DNA of 64,000 bases from Stereum hirsutum FP-91666 SS1 (Eukaryota > Basidiomycota > Agaricomycetes > Russulales > Stereaceae), in assembly GCF_000264905.1 (NCBI RefSeq), contig NW_006763133.1, positions 1,515,082-1,579,081 of the forward strand. The letters are read 5' to 3'. This document shows positions 24,161-35,149 of the stretch, piece by piece (positions within the stretch are counted from its first letter, which is position 1; the number at the start of each line of letters is the position of its first letter). The notes beneath the pieces are model-generated. The model had not been told where the DNA came from and searched no databases. It saw only the letters and a program-made list of their open reading frames with translations. Both the position numbers and the translations under genes were made by a program.

Positions 24161-27100
24161 TTAGTCATCGAGCAACGTCTTCCTTCTCGCGCCACCGCCA
24201 ACCCAGCGCCACACCCTCAACTCATCCCCGCCCTCGACCTCTTCCAGGTTCGCCCTCACATTCGCATTGCCCTCTACCACGCGCTCAACTTTATCCCACA
24301 GGTATTGCCTTTTCTTCACCGAATGCTCATCTTGCAGGATTTGGTCTCGCAATTGGACTGAAGAAATGTAAGGATGGGGTTCAGAGACGGGATCTGTGTA
24401 GTGTCGAACTTCTTGGTTGCGAAGAGTGTCAAGGACGATCTGGACGAGTTCTGCGGCGCGTTTGTTGTCGATCGCGCGCTGCCGCAGCGAGTTTCTTCCA
24501 TAAAGGAGTGCAATGAACGACGTGAGGATGCCTATAGAAAGCATTGCTTAGGACGTATACAAACTTCGACGAAGAAAAATACATACCGCCCAGAGTAAGT
24601 CTCCATTCTTGCCAGCCCTCTCTCGACTTGACTGTAAGTGCACAGGCCCAGTCGAGATCCGGAGTGTTGTGTGCAATGAACTTGTGCCCTCTACAAAAGA
24701 TGTTAGCACATCGCATTAAGTTGCGTATATGTCTAGGACGCACTCTGTATCAACGCGGGTGAAGACACCGCCCCAAGTCAGGAGCTGTTCGATGGCTTCA
24801 TCGAAAGTGTCGTCAAATGTGTCCATAAGCTGGGGCTAGAAACCACAATCGTGATGAGTGCACCGAGCACCACACAACAAAAACCATTGACATACCGCGG
24901 TCTTCTTCTTCATGGCCTCTTTGAGGGCACTGATTTCCAGGCCCCAACGCTTCGCCTCGCCTCCGTTCTCATCTTTCACAGGGATAGTATCACCCGCACA
25001 CAACCGCTTGCCCCTCTCCTGTCCCAGCACGGCCTCCACGGCCTTCCCCAGGACACCAATATGTTTCTTCCGTCGAGGATCGACAACACAGTGCGGGGGG
25101 AACGCGACGGGGCCAAAACCAGGCAGACCGTCGAACACCGTGGAGACACCAGAAAGGATGGCCCGTGTGGGTGCGATGGGTTGGAGGGATGGTAGAGGCG
25201 AGTTGAGAGAGTTGGTCATGGGGAAGGGCAGGAAACCGAGGACGGGATGAGGGCGGATGATATAACCGCTGTCGCAGACGATATTGTTATGTGAGCATTG
25301 GGCGTGCTCGGGGCATGGTGTGCAGGCGTTCGGACTGGGAATAGGGATTAGGGCTGGCGGAGGGCAAACAGGTTGGTCAATTGCCTGCGACTGGGCGACG
25401 GCACTGTTCTCGCTTGCGACGGCTGAAGAGCTGGCGGAAGCGACGGGAGTGATGTAGAGAAGCGTCCTATTCTCCGCGGCACATTCTTCAGCTGCTACCC
25501 GTCTGGTACGCAGACCTTCTAGGATTTCGTTGGTATCGAGTCCGGGGTCGCAGAAACCGATAGACGATGATTCCTGCTTATAGGGAACGAGAGATAGAAG
25601 CGAGACGGCGATGAAGAGGATCATAGCAGAGAGAGATTTGCGACCCATTCCGGATGTAGGTTCCTGTACTCGTTGTACGATAGCCGTACTGGTGTCAGCG
25701 ATGCGACGCGTGACGGCGTTCGTCTGCTTAGCCTCCGACTCCTCCACCTGTTCTTCCCCTTCCTCTGCTACTTCTTCGTCTGGCACCCCCGAGGCCTCGT
25801 CGTCAGCCTCGACTTTACTTACATCCGCACTTGCGCTTTTGTCGGCATCGAAATCGAAATTGAACATGTTGCTCGACCCTTCCTCCAATACTTCTTCTAA
25901 CTCCTCATCGTCACGAGCATCCTTGACGAAGCTGGGTGTCTCCTGATGAACCAGCGAAGGCCTCGACACTGGTGACTTGAACGGACTGATCGGCGTCTTG
26001 AAAGGACTCCCCGGCGTGGATATCGCGGGTTTGAACGGACTGCTCGTCAAGCCCCCACTCGCAATGATCTTGCTCTCGCGGAACACATCTGGAGTGAGCA
26101 CAGGCTCGAACTTGGGCGCTTTGAGGGGAGTCTCGGCCACAGGGGCTAGGAAGTCGATCGGGTCGGGCATTTCTCGGGACGGCGATGAGGGCATCTCAGG
26201 TGGTGCGGATTCGGCCTTGCGGGAGGAGCGTCGGGTGACGACCTTGGGTGGGTTGCTCTTGCGGGTTGCTCGTGGTTTGGTGGGTGAGGGGCGAACGGGG
26301 GAAGAAGATTCAGCGCCAGACTGGAAGATATTGTTGTCTTCCCATCCACTGTCTTCGTGCTGTATCAGAGGAATACGGAATATAAGGTCAGTGCGAAGAA
26401 AACAATTTGCCACGTCAACAAGACGCACCGTAGAGTATCGACGGGACTTCGCATCCGACTAATATCAAAGCATCAGCACACGTCGCAGATGAAGCACCAC
26501 GCCCAAAACATACCTTCTTCTTTCCTTTGCTCACTTTACGAACCGGTACGTCCTCTTCACTTTCTTCCGGCTCGCTCTCCTCCATGACCGGCGACTGTGG
26601 CGGTGGCACCTGTTTCGACGGGCCCCCCAAATCAGGTTTCGCAGACGAACGACGCCGTTTCGGTTGGGGCTGTGGTGCCTATTCCAGCAGTCAAACATGA
26701 GGATCCCAGCATTAGCGCGTCGAGGAGTCATTTAGGCGCTCACCGGCACGGGCACAGGCTTGACTTCCACGATCTCAGAGTCCTGGGACGGAGCCCTAGA
26801 CGATCGTCTCGAAGAGCGTCTTAAAGGCTAACAACGTAATGTCGAATCGTCATTACATGTACGGTAGAAGTAGCGCAAAAGGAAGAGATAGAAGCCTACC
26901 AAGGCATCGTCATTGATATATCTCCCTGTAAGCCCGTCCTTTATCCCATCGTCACTAGCGACGCTGTTCTCCCTTTTCAACCTCTCCTTCTTGAACTTCT
27001 TCGATTTCGGCTTGACTTCATCGTTGAAAAGCTGCACCAGCTTCGGTTTCGTGTAGGGCGCAGGGTACTTGATGTTGTGATATCCAAAGATCCCGAGCAG

Positions 27101-27190
27101 CTGAGACACAGTAAGAGAACCCGCCTCGAAGTCGGGCTCGAGGTACTCCCCCAGCGCGATGATCTGGGCAGAGGTCAGTGACCTGGACAT
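24161..27190 (-). CDS. Inner nuclear membrane protein Src1/Heh1/Man1 type
   Basis: Integral protein of the inner nuclear envelope that anchors chromatin and takes part in nuclear pore quality control with ESCRT. The ATG at 27190 begins a HeH (helix-extension-helix) domain, residues about 4-55, with FEAGSLTVSQLLGIFGYHNI and YTKPKLVQLFNDEV. A long charged linker follows, with Lys/Arg clusters usable as NLS (about 27000-26960 and 26660-26640) and repeated SPFK-type motifs at 26050-25970. First membrane helix near 25640-25580 (SAMILFIAVSLLSLVPY). The lumenal part has the Cys pattern CTPCPEHAQC typical of this family, then the MSC domain, and a second membrane segment near 24545-24490 (ILTSFIALLYGRNSL) with a C-terminal winged-helix-like nucleoplasmic domain to the stop at 24161. 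About eight introns. Confidence 0.9.
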
Positions 27191-27691
27191 TGTTGTTTTC
27201 TTCTGAGTAGTAGTCGATGTGTGTTGTTGTGGCGCTGGTGACTAGCTTGCGGAGGAAGAGTGGTGGCCACTGGCAGCCTGCAGGGGCGGGGCGGGAGATG
27301 ATAGTGGTCGAGCGGAGCGCGTGCAAGTCTCGCGCTCCAAACGAACGTCACGCAGGACGATCAACAAAGATTGCTGACTCAGCCTTTCCCACGCACGTGA
27401 AATAGACCCCTGTGGGTCCGTAATTCGCCGCCCCTATTCCCGATTATTTCGCTCCTATTCTCTTCGATCCTGGACAAGCTTAAGCTGGCCGCACATCATC
27501 GGAAGGTAAAATCCACATCATTCAGTTCAGTACATATTCGAAACAGAACGGCGCGGACTGTACAAGTACAAAGGGGAGTAATTGCTTTTGTTTTTGGGTT
27601 CTACAGGCCTCTTTCGCTGGATACTCTATACCGTCTAGTCTGGATCGTCATGGCCATTCCCGCGAACACAAAGAAGAGTCAAACGGAATTC
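27191..27691. other. Intergenic, Src1-like promoter and oxidoreductase 3' end
   Basis: 501 bp between the start of the Src1-like gene and the stop of the next minus-strand gene. No gene supported. Confidence 0.4.
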
Positions 27692-29574
27692 TCAGGCCGC
27701 GTTCTTTACCCTGGACGCCTCGCTGGCCTTACGGATGGCCCAAGTGAGCTCGTAGGTCTTGGTGGCATCTGCAACGAAAGCACCGATATTAGTCACTGGA
27801 TCTGCTCTGCAGGTAGGGGATACGAACCTTGGAAGGAGCTGAGGATCGTGGCACCCTCTGGGTCTTCCTCGATGTCCTCGACGACGTCGATCAGGTTCGA
27901 GATTTCAGAGAAGAAGGGATCGTCGTCAGGGAAGCGATGGGTTTCCTCGAGATCTGACCCTGGGCGACGAATGTAGAGCACGGGCTGGACGTAGGGGTCG
28001 ATAAGCCTGTTGACATCGGAGAGACCGTCAGCAAAGCCGCTTTCCTCGATATATTTCACAATCACTTACTTGAACTGATATCCGTCTGCGTAGACTTCAA
28101 GTTCGCAGCTGTAGTTGTGGCCCTGCAACGCCACGACGTGCATGAAGCTGCCAACTGCACCGCTCTCATATTTCCTGCAATACGGATGAGCTAGAAAATC
28201 TAAATGGTAGGTGCCGATACGTACCAGGTTGCGGAGGTAACACGCGGGATTCTGTTCTCAGGAGCGATCTTGGACTCGTCGATAGTCTGCTTGCTCAACT
28301 GCCCTGGGTTCTCGTACCACTCGAGGGAGTGGGCCACGACGGATGAGATGTCGACATCTCCACCGAAGTAGCGCGAGAGATCACAGAAGTGTGTGCCCTG
28401 TTCGATAACAGGACCGTAGCTATCATACGCAAATGAAATCAGATGGATCAGCCACAGGAGTAGTATGTGAGCTGAGAACGATGTTACCTCTTGGACTTGT
28501 CCCACCAGTCAGGCTTGGCAATGGCTTCGTAGGCACAGGCATAACGGGCAATGGTAGACACGACTTGAAGGTTCTCCTCATGGATGACCTTCTTAATCAT
28601 TTGAACCGCCTTGAGGTACCTCAGCATGTAACTTCATGAAGAGCACGCAGATCGATGAGCTTCATCAGACACACGGACAATAGAACGCGAGAACATACCC
28701 GACCGAACAAACGGTACCGTTCTTCTCAATCTCTTCCGCGATTTGGAACGTTCCCTCCAGCTCAATCTCGGGTCCAGTGGCGATCGGTTTTTCGATGAAC
28801 ATGGCAACGCCAGGGAAGAACTTCATGATCTGCAACTCGATATCCCTCCCGGATTTGCTGGTACCGCGGAACATCGGAGGCGAGCCCACGATGACAGCCT
28901 TCGGCCGGTCTCGAGGCGCCATGTTCTTGAAGAAGTCCTCCAGAGTGCTGAAGACGCGGGTGTTCTCGTACGCAGACCGCACGAAGGTCTCGCATTTCTT
29001 TTGCAACACTTGTGTGGCACGTTCAATAGCCGGATCGATGAGTGCAACAACTTTGAGACGGGGACCGAGTTTGCTAGAAGCACGATAGGGGTGGAGTGTA
29101 AGTAAAACGCGAAGCGTGTTAGTACCGGACACGTGATATTACGCACTGCTCCAGGCGGAAGGAGTGGTTCCAGGGGCCCTCATCAGAGCCTGGATGGGTA
29201 TGCATCAGTGAGGAGTAATCGTGAACAAAGAACTGGCGAACACACCGAACATGATGTTCCCAGCACCGACGAAGACGACGTTGAAGTCATCTGCTCCTTG
29301 GAGATGGTGCGTCCTGTATCAAAGAGGGGACTGTCAGCACACGTCGCCCGAGTATAATGAGGTCAAAAGAGACTGCATTGGGAGGCATGGGCGGCATGGT
29401 CCCCGTAGTTAACCGGCGGGCACCGAACAGTGCTATCTGGCCGAGGAGAGTAACGCACTTGTCCATACGAATCAGACGCGACGGGTCGATGGAAGGACGC
29501 CTGGAGTCCATCCCAGATCCCCGCCTTTCCGAGCCGCGACGCTCAGAGGGCCTACGACTTCCTGGGGGCGCCAT
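27692..29574 (-). CDS. Gfo/Idh/MocA family NAD(P)-dependent oxidoreductase
   Basis: Predicted dehydrogenase acting on a sugar, inositol or related polyol; substrate unknown. Spliced reading: an Arg/Ser-rich N-terminus (RRPSERRGSERRGS, then MDSRRPSIDPSR), the Rossmann start FNVVFVGAGNIMFGS near 29270, WNHSFRLEHKLGPRLKVVALIDP joined across an intron at about 29150-29070, and the EKP motif (AMFIEKPIATGPE, about 28800) that carries the family's catalytic-site lysine. The C-terminal alpha/beta domain runs from about 28640, with EQGTHFCDLSRYFGGDV near 28390 holding the conserved H-x-x-D-like position. Ends in a plain tail at 27692. About 450 residues, seven or more introns. The ATG at 29574 is the only plausible start before the Arg/Ser segment, though translation from the internal Met of MDSRRPS would also keep the fold. 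Confidence 0.88.
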
Positions 29575-30160
29575 GTCGAATATACACTAATTGGTGCTGG
29601 TGACTGATGGTGAGTTGATACCATGACGTGCTAGGTATGTTGTAGCGATGGTGGCGGTACTTACGGAGCTATAAGACGTATGAGAGATGGTGGTGGTGAT
29701 GGTAAAGAAGAAAGAGCGGCCGCGATGGGTTAAGATATGAGAATTTATAGGCGAGGCGCTGGACTGCAGCCTGAATTGACGGCAGAGCGCTGACCAGGCT
29801 AGTTTCAACAGCCGGATCGGGATAACTTTCTATATCCAGCCTCTACGTCATCGCAAGCCCTCTCTCTCCACTCATTTCTTGGTTTTTCGTGAAACTTTGT
29901 CCGCCGAGTCCAATTTAGGTATAGCTGCATGCTTCCATACATGTCATACGTGTCGGTATATTCTCGAAGTATGCTTTTGGGTGGCTCGCGACGGCTGGAT
30001 GTCCTCAGCGACAGGGTATCATATATACAGAGAACAATATTGGATGCAGTGGTATAAATAAGGCCCTGCGAGGGACCATCCATACGTGAAGCCCGCCCGA
30101 TGTGAAGTAGCTCCTCCTGCGGCAGAAACCCACGAAAGAGCGAATGAGGAGAGAACGTCG
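29575..30160. promoter_or_regulatory. Promoter region of the Gfo/Idh/MocA gene
   Basis: 586 bp upstream of the oxidoreductase and downstream of the coiled-coil gene. A CTATAAATTC element on the minus strand at 29741-29750 is a TATA candidate, about 170 bp before the ATG. No gene supported. Confidence 0.4.
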
Positions 30161-30676
30161 TCATGCTGCACCCGGAGGCCTCTGTTGCTGAGCCCGCCTC
30201 TTCATGTCCAGCTCTGCCCGCCGACGCTCTGCAGCCTCCAATCGCTCTGACATCGCACGCAGCTCCTCCTTCAGTTTCTCGTTCTCCTCCGCGAGCTTCA
30301 AGACGTTCGACGCCCGCTTCTGCACCTTCTCCGTCCTGACGAAGAGCACGACAACGAAGGTCAGCGCGTGGAAAGAGTAGAGCTCGACCGAAATCTGATA
30401 CCCACGCAGGAGATGGTGGACCGATGATGGAGCTGAAAGTAAAGTTGAGGTCCAGGGTATCGGTAGAGGGGATCTCGGGGAGTGGAATGAGTGAGGAAGT
30501 TTCTGCCTTGTCGTCTGCTGGAACGTCCAGCAACGACGCGCGATCATGGTCAGCATGGGCTGGTTGCGAAGGCCTGGACGCGTGGATGATGATCAGTCGC
30601 GTCGTTCGTAGTTGAAAAGCGTGAGATGAGTTGCGCACCGAGAGGCAGTCGCGACGTTCTCCTGAGAGGCGTTCAT
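30161..30676 (-). CDS. Small coiled-coil protein, 126 residues, unknown function
   Basis: Three exons (30676-30639, 30573-30406, 30335-30161) sum to 381 nt with matching phases. The first half is acidic and Pro/Ser-rich and ends with the compact motif LNFTFSSIIGPPSPA; the second half is a strong coiled coil (VLKLAEENEKLKEELRAMSERLEAAERR) with a basic, Gln-rich tail. No signal peptide or membrane helix in the spliced product. The second intron (70 nt) has a GTGGGT donor, a CTGAC branch site and a CAG acceptor; a competing open frame through it would encode a hydrophobic stretch but needs no usable donor upstream. I do not recognise a named family. Divergent from the putative regulator at 31021, 344 bp between starts. 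Confidence 0.72.
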
Positions 30677-31020
30677 GGTGCAAAGAGGGTATAAGGAGAG
30701 TGCTTGTGGTCGAAGCGCGAATAAACAGCGACAGTTTCCTAAACGATGGACCCCGGCTAACCCCTATTGCCCAGTTTGGACAGATCATAAAGGCGTGGTC
30801 TCAGCCACAGCGACTAACGTTATCCTCAACCGTGACGCTCGACCCTGCTCTTCGTTGCCGTCCACCACGCCTCTTCTTCCTCCCGTCCACCATCATCTAT
30901 CATCTTTTTCCTTCTCTTTCGTCCACCCCATCCCCTTTGCTTGCCGACCTGCCTCTTTGCTGCTGGGTGGCACTGCCCGTTTGTCTCTACGACCCTTTCT
31001 TATGCCCACAGGCGCCATTC
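30677..31020. promoter_or_regulatory. Divergent promoter region, coiled-coil gene and regulator
   Basis: 344 bp between opposite start codons. The right part is pyrimidine-rich (30865-30960), a usual feature of fungal core promoters and 5' leaders. Confidence 0.45.
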
Positions 31021-33159
31021 ATGGCGACTACGAACCTCTTGACCGATGTGACGGCTGATTTTCCCTTTGACTGGCCCGAAATCGGGACCAGCTCCTCAGG
31101 CACAGACTCTTCTCTCGAGCTCGCGCCACCCTCCAATCCTTCGCGCACTCCCGGGCAATTATTTCCCGGATTTTACTCAACGAACAGCTTCCCCGTCGCC
31201 TCCTTTCAACACCATCAGTTTCTTCCCGCACCACAAGAACCTAATTCGTACCTCTTCACGCCCCTTGATATCAGTGCAGCCCCCTATTCCTATCCCCCTC
31301 CGCCTGGGCCTCCCTACTCGCGCCGTTCTTTGCAGGAGGAGTTGAATAGCGATCTGCCCCTCGAGCCCAGCGCTAATATTCAATCCGCTTATTCACAACG
31401 CGTCTCCTATGCACAGGACGACGACAGTCCATCCATGATCGTGCCGCCGTCCGCTTCCGTGCTATCGCCGCTGTCGCCCTCTTCAGCATCCTCCTTGCCT
31501 GACTCTACTCGTACCAGACTCTCCCCTGTCAGTGTACGCTCGTCGAACGAGCTGCCCGGCACTGGTACTCTCCGGTTTGATCCCAGTTCGCAGCCACCGA
31601 GTCCCCAGGCCGCTCTACCCGAAGGGTCACCCGCTTTGACTGTCGAGGATAGCATCGTTACCTTTGATTCCTCCGTACGTTGCTCATCTTACTAAAACGA
31701 CCCTCCCAAATAACCCCAGAGGGCTGTGGCGACCCTCTTGGATCTATCTAGCAGAACGGCTCGAAGCGCCCAAAGCCTGCTCAGACTCCTGAGATAGATC
31801 CCCATGCTGCTGGTTTTCTCAAATCACAGCTTGGCGATGAAAAATGGGGTATCTTCTCTGCCCGTCTGTACGAACGTCGCCTGGGTCGTGCACAAAATCA
31901 GCCACGCTCGCGAGCCAAGAAGGCTGCGGTCGAGGAAAATGACGTCGCCGCAAACGGAGGCGGCGCCTCAGCCATTGACTATCTTGTCAAAGTCGAGGTT
32001 GTGAAAGAAGTACTTCGAACATACGTTCCGTGAGTTATCTTCCATGCCATGTCATATGGTATCTGACAGCCGCTCTTCTCGTCATGGTTGCCGCCTCGGA
32101 TTGCAGCCACCCGTATAATCCTTTCAAATCTCTCTCGCATCCGTATCCTGATTCCCCGACAGGATATGTTACTCTCACCCGTTCCACCATCCTTTCACTC
32201 TCCGGATGGTCAAACACGCAGGTTTGCACACTTCTTTCTATACTACCCACAGACATCATCCGCTGACCTTCTTGACGCCGCGTCCGTCATAGTTGAGTTA
32301 CTGGATCCGTCGGTGCGAAGCTCTTTCAATGTTCTCCGAAGAAGAACCTCGCCTCAAGGCCGTCGCCCAGGCCCTTCATCGTCGCCTTCGCCCGTCCGGT
32401 TCAGCATCGACAGCCTTCTCCGACCTGAGCACCCTACACACATTCTCCTCGCCTGACTCCCCCGTGTCCCCAATCACATCACCCCTTTCCCCTACGAGCT
32501 CACGCGCCATACGTTCCTGCCCTTCCCTGCGACCCCATCCTGACTTCCCAGACCCCGCCATAACTGGCAAAGGTCTCGATCAACTCATTGACGCTGTGAA
32601 GAAACGGACGGGCAAGTCGCCGTTCTTACGTGGAAGGCACGCTAGTCTTGATCCGTTCGGACTGCCCGGAAGTGGGTACGGTGCGGATAGCAATCATGAC
32701 AACATGGACGGAAGGTCTCCCGCTGGAACCGAGGTCAGCTTCCAAGCGAAGCTTCACTTCGATGACGGTTTCGACGGAGTAGGCGAGTCAGAGGTCAGCG
32801 GGGCAGGAGGTAAGAGGAAACGGAGATCCAGTGCGGCTGATGGTGGCATGCTCGGAATCTTCCCGGCCGGAGGGATGTTCATGGGCGATGATATCGGATA
32901 TGACTTCGATGGTGATGCCGATGCTGAAGGGGAGACGGATGATGGGGTAGATGGTGCTTTCGATATGCCCTTCCTAGATGGTGTAGGTGGACGGCCCCCA
33001 TTCATGATGTCTTCCGCCAGGGCGTCGATCGACCCCTTGTCCATGGGCAACACCGATTCAGATACACCCTGCCACGTTGGGGGTTTTTACTCCCTCTCTG
33101 ATTCACGCTCGCAACCTGACCGCAGGCCACGCAAACGCGCGAACATGGGCAGTTTTTGA
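31021..33159 (+). CDS. Putative basidiomycete nuclear regulator with a homeodomain-like segment
   Basis: Four exons: 31021-31674 or so, one from about 31753 to 32028, one from about 32108 to 32221, and a last one from about 32296 to 33159. N-terminal 215 residues are Pro/Ser/Tyr-rich and disordered. The middle has a conserved-looking core: GFLKSQLGDEKWGIFSARLY, a basic linker, DYLVKVEVVKEVLRTYV, HPYNPFKSLSHPYPDSPTGY, then LSLSGWSNTQLSYWIRRCEAL, whose W-S-N-T-Q-x-x-x-W-I-x-R-R pattern resembles the third helix of a divergent homeodomain. The C-terminal part has a basic KRKRR cluster (about 32815) beside acidic Asp/Glu/Gly-rich stretches, and ends in RRPRKRANMGSF. Nuclear DNA binding is inference from this layout. 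I do not recognise a named family. The ATG at 31021 opens the reading frame. Confidence 0.65.
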
Positions 33160-34220
33160 GCCCTCGAAGCGTCACACCCACGCTGCTAGTCTTCTTCGCC
33201 CCTTTCGGGTTGTATTTGTACTACTTGCACGTTCTCTTGATCCGTTTTCTTTTCTTGGGTCTTATGATGGGTTAAAAGTGTGTGCCCTTGCCTACACTCT
33301 TTCGCAATCATTTTGGACTGTATTGCTCTCACTCCCATCCACCCTCCCCTTCCCCTGCCCTCGACCCTATCTCCACCCCCCTCCGCCAGTGTATATCACC
33401 ATTCACGTTACAGTTCGATGTCTTGATACATCTCGTGCACTTACAACCATGCCTTCCCTTCGACCTTCGACGTAAATTAATCTTTTTCTGCTCTGTCTTG
33501 TACTTGTACCACCACCATCCACCACCACCCCGAACTCGTCTCAGCTTTGCCACATCTTGTGTTGTGTATGTACAGTATCCTTTGTACTCATCTTGTCTCC
33601 CATTCCTCTGCATCTTTCCTCTCCGTTTTGCAATCGTCCCGCCTGCGTACCTGTCATCCTTTACAGTCTTGTTCCTTCGTCCCGCCAGCGTTGCGTTATT
33701 AGTTAGTCTGTTACTAGTTACTATTTCTCCTAGCTATCCTCGTTGTCTGCTTGTTCGTTCGTTTCGTTCGCGATCGTTCTGTAATTCTTGTGTCTGTATT
33801 GTACGATAGTGTAGAGGCTGAAGAGTCTTCCGAGTCGTGACTGCCAGATGGACGGTTCTTGCCAGCGTTTGCGGGTACCATGAATCATGTTACCTGTCAA
33901 ACTCCATCCTTTTGTCTGAAGGCTTGTGTGTCGATAGTATCAACGCTATTAATATTTATTGATGATATCTGGGTACGCTTTCGGATTGTCTGCACCGTAG
34001 TTTTGCACGACGAGGTCTTCGACGCCACCCACACTAATGTGGCCCACTTTCGGGCAAAGCCGGGTTGACGTGGCGTTCCATTTCTGGGTGCGTGGTTCAA
34101 CTTGGACTTGAACGACTCGGAGCACGAACCGCCGTTTTCTCCGCTCGCACTGGCTGCATCATGTTGTTCTTCCACTGAAATCCATCCCTCCAAGCTTACA
34201 TTCCTGTTAGGAAAGGCACC
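33160..34220. other. Intergenic, pyrimidine-rich
   Basis: 1061 bp after the regulator. C/T-rich on the plus strand (33330-33780) with many short stops, likely its long 3' UTR plus the promoter of the next gene. No gene supported. Confidence 0.4.
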
Positions 34221-34543
34221 ATGACTGAAGTCGTTCTACCATCCACTCGCACGGGTTCCATCTTCATCGTCTCTTCCCTCGCTTTCTTCTTCCTCGCATC
34301 GTACGCCACCCTGTTCAGTGCTTTCCTCCCTCCTCCTGGTAACTTCGTGCGTTCTACTCCTCTCCAACGAACGCATAGCTCTCGTTGTCTCGATCTCAGA
34401 TCTGATGTTGAATTCTGTTACAGGTTCTTGACTTGCTGGCGAGAGATACACATTACAAGTACTTCGCCCTTTTGATCATACCCACGACGTCGTGGTTCGT
34501 GATCGCGAACTGGGTGGGGTGGCAGTATTTTGTTAGTTCATGA
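34221..34543 (+). CDS. Small two-helix membrane protein, PIG-Y-like GPI-GlcNAc transferase subunit
   Basis: Two exons (34221-34346, 34424-34543) give 246 nt, 81 residues. Two hydrophobic helices, GSIFIVSSLAFFFLASYATLF (residues about 12-32) and YFALLIIPTTSWFVIANWVGW (about 54-75), joined by a short loop, and a short polar end. Size and layout match PIG-Y, a 71-residue ER subunit of the enzyme that starts GPI-anchor synthesis; the second helix with its Leu-Ile-Pro-Thr and W-x-G-W pattern is the best match. Donor GTGCGT, acceptor CAG; the earlier GT at 34339 would lead to an immediate stop. Assignment is by length, topology and weak pattern, so an unrelated small membrane protein is possible. 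Confidence 0.6.
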
Positions 34544-35149
34544 TCTATGTGAGTTGCTTTTTGATGTGGATTTGATTTGCGTGATCTGATTCTTGCACCG
34601 GGAAAGTGATTACGTTACCGCCAGTGTACAACATACTTATTGCGGTCGGTAGAGCAGACACCTTGCATCTGATCTCAAGCTTCGCGAATAATGCACCTCA
34701 AACTCCCACGGGGATCCGCCGTTGACAATGCACACTCTGAGGAAAGGTACGAGCGGCCGCCTGACTCGGAGTAAGTTACTATGACGGCAGCGAAACTGTG
34801 TTCGTCCTTGCTATAACTGTCACAGAATTTTGATGGTGAATGTACTCGCATCAATCCATATCCTCATTGCCACCATGAGTTATATGGGCGACAGGCCACA
34901 TTCATGATCGTTGCCCATCTTACACCTGGTCATGCATCTGATGGTCTATCAGTGGATCTATAACATTCCAGTGCTTCATTGAACCTCGAGCCTCGCGTAG
35001 AGACATCATGATGCTATTTACGAGAGATTGCGATAGATCCACATTATGCGACTTATGTTACTTAAAGCTGCTCCCAGCAAAGACGACGGGGCGTACGCAT
35101 TGGCATTCCGCTTTCGCTCGCTGAACACGGTCTACCGACAGGAGACAGG
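34544..35149. other. Intergenic between two plus-strand membrane protein genes
   Basis: 606 bp. A tRNA-like string near 34645-34700 was examined and rejected. Nothing else seen. Confidence 0.4.

Noticed and set aside
30336..30405. Hydrophobic helix in a frame crossing the second intron of the coiled-coil gene
   Set aside because: The span has a GTGGGT donor, CTGAC branch point and CAG acceptor, and splicing joins the two supported frames; no usable donor exists for the alternative.
34640..34710. Possible tRNA (GGTAGAGCAG D-loop-like string)
   Set aside because: No B box (GGTTCRANYCC) at the right distance and no acceptor stem.
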